From: Halomonas jincaotanensis
Lineage (GTDB): Bacteria > Pseudomonadota > Gammaproteobacteria > Pseudomonadales > Halomonadaceae
NCBI RefSeq assembly: GCF_018448785.1
Contig: NZ_JAHCLU010000007.1
Span: 124,001 to 188,000 of the forward strand
Length of the DNA: 64,000 nt
Reading direction: 5' to 3'
Part shown: piece by piece, positions 23,867-32,947 of the stretch
Layout: each line of letters starts with the position of its first letter
Numbering within the stretch: position 1 is the first letter of the stretch
Notes under the pieces: model-generated
Databases searched by the model: none
What the model was told of the DNA's origin: nothing
What the model saw: the letters and a program-made list of their open reading frames with translations, nothing else
Program-made: the position numbers and the translations under genes

Positions 23867-26296
23867 CTATGAACTCGGCCCCATGATTCGCCAAACACTG
23901 CCGCCTGGCTGGCAATGAAATTCGAGGCTTTGACCAGCCCCGAAACAATGGATTTCGTCCTGCACAGCGATGCGCACGGTTTTCGCTCCCCCCTCCGAGA
24001 CGCTAAGCGTCATGCTATTACCCTTCATGGTAATTTCTATCCAGTGGCCATGGTAACGCAAGCGTAGGTGCAAGCCCGGTAACGGGTCGGGCAGGCAAGG
24101 GTCGAACCGCAACAACCCGTCACGAACCTCTAGCCCCGTCTCGCCACGCTGAACCAGGTCGACAGTACCGGCCATGGCGCCCAAGTGAATACCTTCCTGA
24201 GTCGTCCCGCCCTGCACATCGGCGATATCGCTTTCGAGCGCCTCATTGAGCAATGTCAGTGATCTTGGCCGATCCAAACGGGCCAGTACCCAGGATTCAA
24301 CGATACGGCTCAAGGTCGAGCCGTGAGAGGTGCGCTGCTGATAATAGTCAATAGTGCGCGGGATCAGTTCCAGGGTGAATGTATAACCCAGTTGCTGGAA
24401 AAGATCGCTAAGTTCATCAGCGGAAAAAAGATAAAACAGCATGAGGGCATCGGCCTGTTTCGACGCCTTGTAACGATTGACCGTATCGCCCTCGGCCTCG
24501 AGAAGCCGATCCAGACGATGAATATCCCCATATTGGCTTTGATACCTCTTCCAATCGAACTCTTCGAGCCGTTCATAGCCCTCGAACTGGCTGATAACAT
24601 CATCGTGGAAGGGGATGAAGAGCTTGTGGCTGATCGCTTCCCACGTCGCAATCTCCTGATCGGTGACTGCCAAGGTTTCACACAGCTCCTGACGTCGTGC
24701 AACACCAATTCGCTCCAGGGCATCGTTAGCCCGCCGCAACACCCAAGCCACCATCAGGTTGGTATAGGCATTGTTATCGAGCCCGGGCTCGTCTGCCCAT
24801 GGATAACGGTCATGGAATTCGTCCGGCCCCATCACACCACAGATATCGTAGCGTTTGCGGCGGGCATTCCAACGGGCGCAACTGGCCCAGAAACGAGCAA
24901 TTTCCAGTAGCAATTCAGCACCATAGTAGGAAAGGAATTCGCCGTCCTCGGTGACTTCATAATAGCGCCATACATTGAAGGCTATGGCGACATTCACGTG
25001 GCGTTGAAGATGGCTATGGTCAGCGATCCAGCGTCCCGATTTAGGGTTGAGATGCAGCATCTGGCTTTCTTCACGCCCACTACTGCCGCTTTGCCAAGGG
25101 TACATGGCGCCGCGATAACCTGCTTCTCGCGCCAAGCGGCGGGCTTCTTCCAAGCGGCGATAACGGTAACAAAGCAAAGCACGCGTAATCTCGGGTATGC
25201 GAAAGTTGAGAAACGAGAAGATAAACAACTCATCCCAGAAGATGTGGCCACGGTAAGCCTCACCATGCAGTCCACGTGCCGGCACTCCGACATCCAGATC
25301 AACCACGTGAGGCGAGACGGTTTGCAACAGGTGAAAAATATGCAATCGCAAGATTTTCTGGGAGCGACCTCCGCCCTTGAGCACCAGATCACAGCGATAC
25401 CAGAGATGCCGCCATACCTGGGCATGACTTGCCAACAAATCAGCAAACTGCCCCGCCCGGGCAACTGAATGCCTCACGGCAAGCCCAGGCTCCGAGATAG
25501 CCCTGTCTCTGGAAGTATGCATGGCAATCACCTTCTCGATGCAGATTTCCTGGCCTTCGGTGACGTCGAAGCTCAACGCCTGAGCGATGTAACCTGTCTC
25601 TCGTACGAGTTGACACTCGGCATTCACTTTACGCTCACCGATGATGACTTGGGTCCGAGCGGCCTGGGCCACACGCAAATGCGACTGGTTGGTTTCAACC
25701 AGCAGCCGGATGGTGTCGTCATCGAGCGGCTCGGCGCTTAAAGGTACTAGGTGAGTGCTTGCCAATTCACGATACCGGGTCACACCGGCATTGATGACGC
25801 GCCCGTCGAGTGCGGAGCACACAGAAATCCGTCCCGACCAGTTCTCCGGCGTCAACTGCCATTGAATGGCAGCGAGATGTGGGTTTCCCATATGCACGAG
25901 GCGCCGAGAGACAATGGTGGTTTCCCGGCCTTGACGATCGCGAAAGCGCGTATCCCTTTGAAGTATGCCGGTTTTTAGATCCAGCATCTGGTGATAATCC
26001 AGAATATCGACCGCCATGAGATTGAACCATTCACCTTCCTCGGGCCGGAATGTCAGGCTTAACCAGTTCGGCATGTTGACGAGATCCTCGCTTTCGATCT
26101 CATGCCCGGCGATCTCGGTTGTTAATCGATTGTAGCCCCCGGCAAGGTAGGTACCCGGATAATGAATGTCGCCGGCTTCGGCCTCTTCATTCGCCCCTCG
26201 GGTAGCAAAATAGCCATTCCCCAAGGTACATAGCGCTTCGCGAAGCCCCTCTTGGCCAGCGTTGAAGTCGGTATAATCGAGTGTCCAGTCGGTCAT
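23867..26296 (-). CDS. Glycoside hydrolase family 65 (trehalose/kojibiose/maltose phosphorylase type)
   Basis: An 809-residue GH65 enzyme, which phosphorolyses an alpha-glucoside to glucose and beta-glucose 1-phosphate. The N-terminal beta-sandwich (about 1-270) leads to the (alpha/alpha)6 barrel, with GHIFWDELFI, the phosphate-binding RIVESWVLARL region, and the general acid Glu493 in MGPDEFH. It is not possible to tell trehalose, kojibiose or maltose activity by eye, but its coupling to a trehalose-phosphatase fusion favours trehalose. ATG 26296 follows GGAG and overlaps the upstream stop by four bases (ATGA). Confidence 0.92.
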   Translation of the reverse strand: MTDWTLDYTDFNAGQEGLREALCTLGNGYFATRGANEEAEAGDIHYPGTYLAGGYNRLTTEIAGHEIESEDLVNMPNWLSLTFRPEEGEWFNLMAVDILDYHQMLDLKTGILQRDTRFRDRQGRETTIVSRRLVHMGNPHLAAIQWQLTPENWSGRISVCSALDGRVINAGVTRYRELASTHLVPLSAEPLDDDTIRLLVETNQSHLRVAQAARTQVIIGERKVNAECQLVRETGYIAQALSFDVTEGQEICIEKVIAMHTSRDRAISEPGLAVRHSVARAGQFADLLASHAQVWRHLWYRCDLVLKGGGRSQKILRLHIFHLLQTVSPHVVDLDVGVPARGLHGEAYRGHIFWDELFIFSFLNFRIPEITRALLCYRYRRLEEARRLAREAGYRGAMYPWQSGSSGREESQMLHLNPKSGRWIADHSHLQRHVNVAIAFNVWRYYEVTEDGEFLSYYGAELLLEIARFWASCARWNARRKRYDICGVMGPDEFHDRYPWADEPGLDNNAYTNLMVAWVLRRANDALERIGVARRQELCETLAVTDQEIATWEAISHKLFIPFHDDVISQFEGYERLEEFDWKRYQSQYGDIHRLDRLLEAEGDTVNRYKASKQADALMLFYLFSADELSDLFQQLGYTFTLELIPRTIDYYQQRTSHGSTLSRIVESWVLARLDRPRSLTLLNEALESDIADVQGGTTQEGIHLGAMAGTVDLVQRGETGLEVRDGLLRFDPCLPDPLPGLHLRLRYHGHWIEITMKGNSMTLSVSEGGAKTVRIAVQDEIHCFGAGQSLEFHCQPGGSVWRIMGPSS

Positions 26297-27903
26297 GGAT
26301 GAGCTCCAATCGCGTTGCAAAGGCGGTTCATAAAACGCCCGACCGCCTGGGGGTCTTCGAGCCAATAATGAGCCTTGGTTGGCTGGGGAGCCTCGGCCAC
26401 CAGCAACCCAAGCCCCTGTTCATGCCCCTGCCCTTCACGCAAGACCTTGAAAGCGTCTTCGTCCGTTTCATCGTCCCCGAAATAAAGCGGCAGAATATCG
26501 TCATCACGCGACTCAACGCGCCCATTCCATACAAGCGCATCAAGCAGCCAACGCAGGGCCTTACCCTTGTCCCAGGGTAACGTCGGCCTCAACTCGAAGA
26601 TTTTCTTGCCGCCTGTACGGCGCAGCATTGACGCCGACGCTTCGACGGCCTGTTCAACAGCTTCCTCGATAGCCTCGAGGTGCCCCGCTGCCACGAGCCG
26701 GTAGTGCACGGCAATCGCGTAGCGCTTGCGCTCGACGATGACCCCCTCGATATCACTCAGTTTTTGCTTCAATTCAGCTTCGGTACGATCAAGCGCAGGC
26801 AGGAACTCCTCCGCATGCTCCTGTTGCATGCACAGGCCCCCGGGGCCGGCGATATCGAAACCGTGGCTTCCGGCATAAACGAGGTTATCCAACGCCACCA
26901 GCCGCTCGACGTCGGCACGGTCACGCCCACTGATAATCGCCACGGTATAGCGCTCGGCCACATTACGTAGCGTTTCGCGCATATCATCGCTGAGCACGGC
27001 GAGCTCGGGTCGATCGACAATCGGCGTCAGGGTACCGTCGTAATCGAGAAAAATGACCAAACGCTTGTCGGCTAGCGTTTGGACGATCTTATCGTAGCAA
27101 GCCAGCGCATTCGGCAACGTCGATGCGCCGGATACGGTATCCGGCGTCAATTCGACAAGGTCGTCAACCACGACATCAGCGCCGTGTTCGAGCAAGTCAT
27201 TACGTTGATCAGCACGATCAACCCCCACCACTAAAGCGAAACCCGCGGAGCGTGCCGCCTCGACGCCGGATAAAGCGTCCTCTACCGCAAAGGCACGGTC
27301 AGGCGTTATCCCCAACAAGCTTGCTGCCAGCAAAAAGGTGTCCGGATCCGGTTTACCCTTTAATTTTCTAAGCTCAATGTCGTTCCCATCCACATGGGCA
27401 TCAAACAGATGGCTCAAGCCGGCAGTCTCAAGCACAGCAACGGCATTCTTGCTCGATGAAACCAAAGCTGTTTTTAGTCCCGCGTCCCGCAAACGCTGAA
27501 TAAAAGACACCGAGGAATCAAAGACTTCAACTCCGTCTTTTGCCAGGCGCTCTCCAAACAGGCGGTCCTTGAGATTACCCAGCCCACAGACCGTCTCATG
27601 CCCAGGCGGATCGTCAGGCGTGCCGTACGCCAGGGTAATGGTGCGGGACGCCAGAAAATCTCGCACCCCTTGGTAGCGAGGTTTGCCGTCAACGTATTGT
27701 GAGTAATCCACGCCGGCATCAAAGGGCTTGAACCGCTCGCCCGTTGTTGCCGCGCGGCTTCGCAGATAGTCGTCGAAAAGCTGTTTCCACGCAGCACAGT
27801 GCACATTGGCGGTGCGCGTTACTACACCATCGAGATCGAATACACCCGCACTGAAAGACGCGAGATTGAAACGGTGCTTGGCACCGTCGGCTTTTTTCAT
27901 CAT
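26293..27903 (-). CDS. Fusion: HAD beta-phosphoglucomutase-like domain + trehalose-6-phosphate phosphatase
   Basis: A 536-residue two-domain protein. Residues 15-255 form a HAD hydrolase of the beta-phosphoglucomutase group (nucleophile Asp23, FDLDGVV; GKPDPDTF; EDALSGVEAARSAGF). Residues 275-530 form an OtsB-type trehalose-phosphatase (FLDYDGTLTPI with Asp287; SGRDR; KIFELRP; YFGDDETDEDAF). Together with the coupled GH65 gene this equals the domain set of Mycobacterium tuberculosis OtsB1 (Rv2006), but split in two. Expected roles: trehalose 6-phosphate to trehalose, and beta-glucose 1-phosphate to glucose 6-phosphate. Start uncertain: ATG 27903, ATG 27900, ATG 27921 or TTG 27930, none with a strong ribosome site. 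Confidence 0.9.
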   Translation of the reverse strand: MMKKADGAKHRFNLASFSAGVFDLDGVVTRTANVHCAAWKQLFDDYLRSRAATTGERFKPFDAGVDYSQYVDGKPRYQGVRDFLASRTITLAYGTPDDPPGHETVCGLGNLKDRLFGERLAKDGVEVFDSSVSFIQRLRDAGLKTALVSSSKNAVAVLETAGLSHLFDAHVDGNDIELRKLKGKPDPDTFLLAASLLGITPDRAFAVEDALSGVEAARSAGFALVVGVDRADQRNDLLEHGADVVVDDLVELTPDTVSGASTLPNALACYDKIVQTLADKRLVIFLDYDGTLTPIVDRPELAVLSDDMRETLRNVAERYTVAIISGRDRADVERLVALDNLVYAGSHGFDIAGPGGLCMQQEHAEEFLPALDRTEAELKQKLSDIEGVIVERKRYAIAVHYRLVAAGHLEAIEEAVEQAVEASASMLRRTGGKKIFELRPTLPWDKGKALRWLLDALVWNGRVESRDDDILPLYFGDDETDEDAFKVLREGQGHEQGLGLLVAEAPQPTKAHYWLEDPQAVGRFMNRLCNAIGAHP

Positions 27904-28097
27904 GGCGAGCCCCGGCATGCCCAGCAGCAAGATGGCTGACCTTTATCAGCCTAGACGACATGTGCTCTATGAGCAGTGGTTAGACTTTGTCACTTGTCAG
28001 GCCCAGATGTTGTTCGAGGAAGACACATTTTTTCAATTTCTGGCATATCAACTATTTTAAATTGATTTAAGAGGGTGTTTATAAAAACAATAGGTGA

Positions 28098-28583
28098 TTG
28101 AAGTGCCGCCGTTCTGGATGCCAATCGACGCGGCATTCGCCACAAGGCGGAACCAGTGGCTACGATGCCGGGAAGAAGGTTAAAGGCCGCAAGCGCCATG
28201 TCCTGGTCGACACCCTGGGGCTGATACTTGCCGTAAGCGTGACGGCCGCCAGCGTGCAAGACCGTGACGGCGCACATCCTGTGATGGCCAGTGGCATGGA
28301 AAAATATGCTGGCATATCAAAGGTTTTTGTTGATGCGGGTTATGCAGGACGTTGTGCGCAGACAGTCCGCCAGCGGCACGACATTGCGGTTGAGGTCGTG
28401 CGCCATCCCGCCAATGCCAATGTTGGCCGTTGGTGCGCACCGGACCAGGGAGACCTTTTCATGCGCCAGCCAGATGCCAACGGCTTCATGGTGCTCACGA
28501 AACGCTGGGTCGTCGAGCGCACTCATGCCTGGATCGAAATCGAAAAGACTCGGCGGCTGGCACGGTTTACGGCTCTCTCATGA
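28098..28583 (+). pseudogene. IS5-family transposase remnant
   Basis: A broken DDE transposase. The frame carries GYDAGKKVKGRKRHVLVDTLGL, the second Asp region (VFVDAGYAG) and the Glu motif (WVVERTHAW), as in IS5/IS1031-type transposases. The N-terminal half is missing. Just upstream the peptide AAVLD appears in another frame, so a one-base deletion near 28120 has broken what is left. The end is also shortened after the Glu helix. No terminal repeats found. Gene decay of an old insertion at the right edge of the core region. Confidence 0.75.
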
Positions 28584-28703
28584 CTGTCCGATAGTGCGTT
28601 TGCCGAGGTCCACAAGGGTAGCTAGGCTAATTCTCGTCGTGCTCGATTCTTTGGCACCGCCATTTCCTTTTCGCCGCACCGTATTCGACAGGAGGTTGAA
28701 GCT

Positions 28704-29192
28704 ATGTCCAGCCCTGAGCACAAGCAGAAAATCTGGAAGATGATCAAGGATATCAAAGTCGGCATGCTGGTTACGCTGGACGGGGACATGCCTCGTGCCC
28801 GGCCGATGCATCTGGTTCAGGATGAGTACGACGGCACCCTGTGGTTTTTCACCCGTCGCAGTGCCGAGAAGGTCTTTGAAACCGCCAGCGATCGCGACGT
28901 CTGCCTAAGCTTTTCCGATCAGGAAAAGGGCGTATACGTATCGCTCTCGGGCAAGGCCAACCTGACCGATGACCGCGAGTTGATCGAAAAATACTGGAAC
29001 CCCTTCATCGCGGCCTGGTTTCCCGAAGGCAAGGACGACCCGGAAGTCGCGCTGCTGGAAATCAAGGTGCAGATGGGTGAGCACTGGAAGGCCAAGGAGA
29101 GCAAGACATTCCAGCTCTATGAGATCGCCAAGGCCAACGTCAAGAAGGACGCCACCCCGGACCTGGGCGAAAATGAAAAGTTCGGTGGCTGA
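28704..29192 (+). CDS. Pyridoxamine 5'-phosphate oxidase-like (general stress protein 26) family
   Basis: A 162-residue split-barrel flavin-binding protein. It has the KIGMLVTLDGD-like strand (here VGMLVTLDGDMPRARPMHLV), FFTRRSAEKVFE and the VYVSLSGKANLTDD core of the stress protein 26 group. These bind FMN, F420 or haem; the substrate is unknown. ATG 28704 follows AGGAGG. The next gene begins inside its end. Confidence 0.85.
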   Translation: MSSPEHKQKIWKMIKDIKVGMLVTLDGDMPRARPMHLVQDEYDGTLWFFTRRSAEKVFETASDRDVCLSFSDQEKGVYVSLSGKANLTDDRELIEKYWNPFIAAWFPEGKDDPEVALLEIKVQMGEHWKAKESKTFQLYEIAKANVKKDATPDLGENEKFGG

Positions 29193-29745
29193 GCTCGTGC
29201 TGACGCGCCCTACCGTCTGGGCGCTGGTCGGCCTGTTGATGCTCATGGCTTCAAGTGGGTCATGGGCCGCTGATAAAGCACCGAGTGGCGGCTCCACTAG
29301 CCAGGGCAACTGCGAACTGACCGATCGTAAGCGCGAGATGTTGTCGCGGATCAACGAGGCGCGCAGTCAGGCCCGGCAATGCGGCAACCAACGTTCTACG
29401 GCGGTGGAACCGCTGACCTGGAACTGCACGCTCGAAGCGGCTGCCGAGACACATTCCCGCGACATGGCCGAGAACGACTATTTCAGCCATACCGGTCCCG
29501 ATGGCGTGGGGATTCAGCAGCGTGTCGGCAACAGGGGCTATGTCTGGCGAACAGTGGGCGAGAATATCGCCGCCGGCCAGGCGTCGATCGCTGCCGTGAT
29601 TGAAGGCTGGCTGGAGAGCCCGGGGCATTGCCGCAATATCATGAATGACGCCTTCACCGAGATGGGCATGGCCAAGGCCGAGCCCGACGATTCGGGATCA
29701 ACGTACTCATTCTATTGGACACAGGTACTGGCCCAGCCGCGCTAG
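29173..29745 (+). CDS. Secreted CAP/SCP-domain protein
   Basis: A 190-residue exported protein with a signal peptide (hydrophobic core VWALVGLLMLMA, cleavage after SWA-A) and a CAP domain. The domain shows the tetrad region AAETHSRDMAENDYFSHTG, the VGENIAAG element, and GWLESPGHCRNIM followed by MGMAKA. Bacterial CAP proteins are extracellular and poorly characterised. The chosen ATG overlaps the preceding gene by 20 bases; GTG 29185 is an alternative. Confidence 0.82.
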   Translation: MKSSVAELVLTRPTVWALVGLLMLMASSGSWAADKAPSGGSTSQGNCELTDRKREMLSRINEARSQARQCGNQRSTAVEPLTWNCTLEAAAETHSRDMAENDYFSHTGPDGVGIQQRVGNRGYVWRTVGENIAAGQASIAAVIEGWLESPGHCRNIMNDAFTEMGMAKAEPDDSGSTYSFYWTQVLAQPR

Positions 29746-30284
29746 GCTGGCAGAGAATCAGACTTGTAGAGTAGAACACCGAAGTGTCACACCTCAGGGC
29801 CTGATCTTACCCTCTAATCTTTGAATCCCATGGTTTTGGGCTCCATGAGTAATATGGTGCCGGCGGTCGGACTCGACACACTATCTACAGCGGCGGATTT
29901 CCGCGCCCCGTGGCTAGGGGTTAGGCGTCACCCAGTACCTTGGCTTTTCGCTGGCGCCCAGCATTAGCATCCATCAAGGGCGGGCAAGATAAGGGCTCAC
30001 TACAATAGCGGACCGCTGCTGATAGAGATAATCCATCCTATCTCTACACCAGTCATTTACTTGCCCTTTATTGTGGTGGCTTTACCACCATCAGGCGACG
30101 CCTAATAAAGGTGAAACTGTCTCGTTGAGAGTCTTTCTGGCGGAAGGCCTGATAGCGACAAAAGTATCATGTTCGCTTACGCACAGAGACGTCCCCATCG
30201 GTCGAGTAACATGGCGTTCAAAGCGTGGTGTAGGAACAGCCTATTCAATGTCAATGGGAGCCGCACCATGCATCAGGAGAGTTA
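29746..30284. other. Non-coding stretch with tRNA-Leu scar
   Basis: No convincing gene in this 540-base interval. An 89-codon frame at 30071-30340 has no ribosome site and overlaps the esterase. The only recognisable element is a tRNA-Leu 3' fragment near 29855. The stretch is the first base-composition break after the core chromosome. Confidence 0.6.
29855..29900 (-). other. Degenerate 3' fragment of tRNA-Leu (older att scar)
   Basis: Read on the minus strand the segment ends CCGCCGGCACCA like a tRNA-Leu acceptor and repeats most of the 32948-33006 fragment. It lacks about six bases of the T loop (the GGTTCG part) and has substitutions in the variable arm. It cannot be a working tRNA. It looks like an older integration scar in the same orientation. 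Confidence 0.6.
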
Positions 30285-31292
30285 ATGATGAATCTTATGG
30301 ATCCCAATACGTATATGGGTGGAAGCAACAGCCAGAATGACCGTCTGGCAGACCTGAAAGAATTTGAGTCAAACTTAGGCACCTTGTATACGGGGGGAAG
30401 CAACAGCCAGAATGACCGTCTGACACACCTGAACAAATTCGGGTCAAACCCGGGCGCCTTGAATGCCAAGATCTATATACCGGAGGATTTGCCCGCAGGT
30501 GCTCCGCTAGTCGTCGTGCTGCATGGTAGCGATCAGACAGCAGCTGAGTACGACGTGGGTGCCGGCTGGTCTGACATTGCTGACCGATACGGCGTTGCAT
30601 TGCTTTTCCCCGAGCAGCAGCGCGTGAACAATATGACGCTCGGTTTCAATTGGTTCGAGCCCGACGACAGCCATCGCGGCGCTGGCGAGCCACTCTCCAT
30701 TCTGCATATGGTTGAACAAGTGGTCAGCGATCATGGCATCGACCGCCAGCGTATCTTCATCACAGGGTTGTCAGCTGGCGGTGCCATGACGTCGGTCATG
30801 CTTGCGACCTACCCGGAAATCTTTGCTGGCGGCGCCATCGTCGCCGGTTTGCCGTACGGCAGTGCCGACACCCTCCCCACGGCCCTACTCCGAATGAAGG
30901 GTCTAGGATCCCCGACAGCGCAACAGCTTGAAACACAGCTGCGGAATGCCTCGGCGCATGAGGGACCTTGGCCAACACTGTCGGTCTGGCACGGAAGCGT
31001 TGACCGTACGGTTGATGCCTCGAACGCCAATGGGATCCTCGGACAATGGCGAGCGCTACATGATCTTGAGGAAAGCCCATCCAGCACGCACACCGTTAAT
31101 GGCTATCCCCGTCGAGTCTGGAGTGATGCTGAGGGTCGAGAACTCATTGAAGAATACAGCATTACCGGAATGGACCACGGCACACCGCTGAAGACGCATG
31201 GTAAAGACAGTTACGGCTCGAGCGGCGACTACATGCTTGAGATGAATATCTCTTCCACGCACCACATTGCTGATTTCTGGGGGTTAGTGTGA
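30285..31292 (+). CDS. PHB-depolymerase-like (LpqC-type) esterase
   Basis: An alpha/beta-hydrolase of 335 residues. The oxyanion segment is LVVVLHGSDQTA, the nucleophile elbow is GLSAGGAM with Ser near residue 168, and the final His lies in GMDHGTPL. It belongs to the PHB-depolymerase/feruloyl-esterase-like group. Residues about 13-62 hold a tandem 25-residue duplication (each with GGSNSQNDRL and a SN-x-G-x-L end), encoded by a 75-bp direct repeat beginning near 30321 and 30396. No signal peptide is seen, so it may act in the cytoplasm. Start at 30285 or 30288 after AGGAGA. Confidence 0.8.
   Translation: MMNLMDPNTYMGGSNSQNDRLADLKEFESNLGTLYTGGSNSQNDRLTHLNKFGSNPGALNAKIYIPEDLPAGAPLVVVLHGSDQTAAEYDVGAGWSDIADRYGVALLFPEQQRVNNMTLGFNWFEPDDSHRGAGEPLSILHMVEQVVSDHGIDRQRIFITGLSAGGAMTSVMLATYPEIFAGGAIVAGLPYGSADTLPTALLRMKGLGSPTAQQLETQLRNASAHEGPWPTLSVWHGSVDRTVDASNANGILGQWRALHDLEESPSSTHTVNGYPRRVWSDAEGRELIEEYSITGMDHGTPLKTHGKDSYGSSGDYMLEMNISSTHHIADFWGLV
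30318..30467 (+). repeat. Tandem 75-bp in-frame repeat in the esterase gene
   Basis: Two 75-bp units, the second starting exactly 75 bases after the first. The 26-base core after each GG is identical; the rest differs by about 15 substitutions. It encodes a duplicated 25-residue linker between the start and the catalytic domain. Confidence 0.85.
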
Positions 31293-31595
31293 CGTGAGCC
31301 CCGCGTTGGGCCGGAAACAGGACGCCTTTTGATTGCCGTTGTTTTTTTCAAGCGCCCCTCATTTAAGGCGTCTCAGATACCTCTCGCGCTAAACATCCCG
31401 TAATGGCTGGATCATTCCCACCGAAAGACACCTGACACGCCAGCCACAGACAAGGCCATGAGGCTCGATACTGTCACCGCCCCGCTATGTCGGCCAACGC
31501 ACAGAAGTCGTCTACCTGGCGACATATCATCTAATCAATGCCTGACGCACAGCGATCAGCCAGATTTCACTTCGAACAGGACAAAAGGATAGTGT
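31293..31595. other. Non-coding, nothing recognised
   Basis: About 300 bases between the esterase and a tiny membrane peptide. I see no gene, hairpin or repeat that can be supported here. Confidence 0.5.
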
Positions 31596-31670
31596 ATGAA
31601 CAATATTGTGTGGATCGTCGGCGCGGTCGTGATCGTCGTCGTGGTGCTGTCCTTTCTCGGACTGCGTTAA
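31596..31670 (+). CDS. 24-residue single-helix membrane peptide
   Basis: A tiny frame beginning MNNIVWIVG and ending LSFLGLR, with an uninterrupted Val/Ile-rich helix between. AAAGGA lies 7 bases before ATG 31596. Its perfect membrane-helix composition and ribosome site argue for a real small protein. Function unknown; it may be a small stress-type or toxin-like membrane peptide, but no partner is seen. Confidence 0.5.
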   Translation: MNNIVWIVGAVVIVVVVLSFLGLR

Positions 31671-31745
31671 TTAAAATCCATTGGATGCCGTGGCGAACAA
31701 TAAGTCTCGATCTAATAGACGGAGCGACTGGAGGATACCAGCATT

Positions 31746-31895
31746 GAGCCCTCTGCCAGAAGCGTAGGCGATTGCTACGATAATGCGTTGGCCGATACGG
31801 TAATTGGGTTGTCCACGGCCGACGTGATCCGCCGACGCGGGCCATGGCCAAGCCTAGAAGCCGTTGAGTTCGTCGCCCTGGAAAGGGTCAACTGA
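31746..31895 (+). pseudogene. IS3-family OrfB transposase tail
   Basis: Fifty codons in one frame reading SVGDCYDNALADTVIGL, then ADVIRRRGPWPSLEAVEF. This is the region around the catalytic Glu of IS3-type OrfB (normally GDSYDNALAETINGLYKAEVIHRRGPW), with the Glu replaced by Asp and the YK segment lost. Only the tail remains, ended by a stop at 31893. No flanking terminal repeats are recognisable. Confidence 0.7.
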
Positions 31896-32555
31896 GTCAA
31901 TTAACAGCGAATCCTAAAGTCAATCGGCAACATGCTACTCGCAAAGCAAGAAGCGCTTTATAGCGCTGTACTATGCGCAACGGGTCAGTTTAAGCAGTCA
32001 GCCTGTCGAACCAAAGGAACACCGAGAATACCAGCACGGCTCAAGCATCATGTTTGGCCAGATAGTGGGCACCCGTTATTGGGCGCTTGCCATACTGGCA
32101 TGTCATCATTTGTTAATATGCCGAGATTCTGTCGGCTTCCTACATCGCGTGGAGGGGAGCGGACAATGTATACGCGCGTAATTGGTCGAAAAATCATCGG
32201 CTTTACAGACAAGCAATGGCGCCCAGCATGGGCGCCATTGCATTGATGCCGACGATGGCCTAGCGCCCCCGTTGGGGCGGCGGCAGGATCGGGGCTCGGG
32301 CCGAAGAACGAGATACTGCCGAACAATCGGCCTACGAAAAAAAATAGGCGCTGCTTCCCCTGCAGCGCACAGCGCAACATCCTTGTTTAGGCATATCCTT
32401 TGCCACGCTCACCCCTAAGGATGAACCTCACGGCACGCACTCACTGTTCGCTGGCGCACGCAGCGGTGAAAATCCAGAAGAGCAAACTGCGGCCAGGGGT
32501 CAAAGCCTCTTCGCTGGTACGTGGCAAAGATTGATTGTTTTTCAAGCGCCCTTTT
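31896..32555. other. Non-coding stretch with two GC-rich hairpins
   Basis: About 660 bases without a confident gene. A 26-codon frame (32166-32246, MYTRVIGRKI...) has a strong GGAGGGGAG ribosome site but its 3' half is the arm of a hairpin, so its coding status is open. Two perfect hairpins lie at 32214-32240 and 32264-32279. Confidence 0.5.
32214..32240. repeat. Perfect 11-bp inverted repeat
   Basis: CAATGGCGCCC, a 5-base loop (agcat), then GGGCGCCATTG. No T-run follows, so it is not a typical intrinsic terminator. A second perfect stem (CGCCCC, 4-base loop, GGGGCG) follows at 32264-32279. Confidence 0.6.
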
Positions 32556-32795
32556 TTATGGGGACAAGAAAGCATCAGACTGGCACCGCTCTTGCTCGAT
32601 GGCCTGACGTAAAAGTTCGGCGCGGATTCGGTGGCCATGGTGCCGCCCCAGGGTCATCAGCCGGTCGATGCTCTCCACCAGCTCAGCCTCGACGCTCACG
32701 ATCAGCCGCACGGGCCGGGCAAACCGCTGGCGTATCACGTACCGGGCATCATCCGGCACCAGCTCGCCAGCCAGCTCGATAAACGCCCACGGCAT
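32556..32795 (-). CDS. Small hypothetical protein, possibly ribbon-helix-helix
   Basis: A short protein of about 79 residues. The segment RPVRLIVSVEAELVESIDRL followed by IRAELLRQAIEQER has the strand-helix-helix pattern of ribbon-helix-helix DNA-binding proteins. No ribosome site is clear; ATG 32795 or TTG 32804 could start it. It may be the remnant of an antitoxin or plasmid-type regulator. Low certainty. Confidence 0.35.
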   Translation of the reverse strand: MPWAFIELAGELVPDDARYVIRQRFARPVRLIVSVEAELVESIDRLMTLGRHHGHRIRAELLRQAIEQERCQSDAFLSP

Positions 32796-32947
32796 GATAG
32801 CCAAGGGTGATGATGCGCTTCACTTCAAGGGCGGATAGGGGATGTGCTTTCTTGAGCATGGCCGCTTACCAACATAGTTTATGTTATTGGATGCTGGTTG
32901 ATGCCATGTCACGCCACAAGGAAAGGAGGGTAACTTACTGTTTTTAG

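Noticed and set aside
30071..30340. An 89-codon frame before the esterase
   Set aside because: No ribosome site; the frame overlaps the well-supported esterase start.
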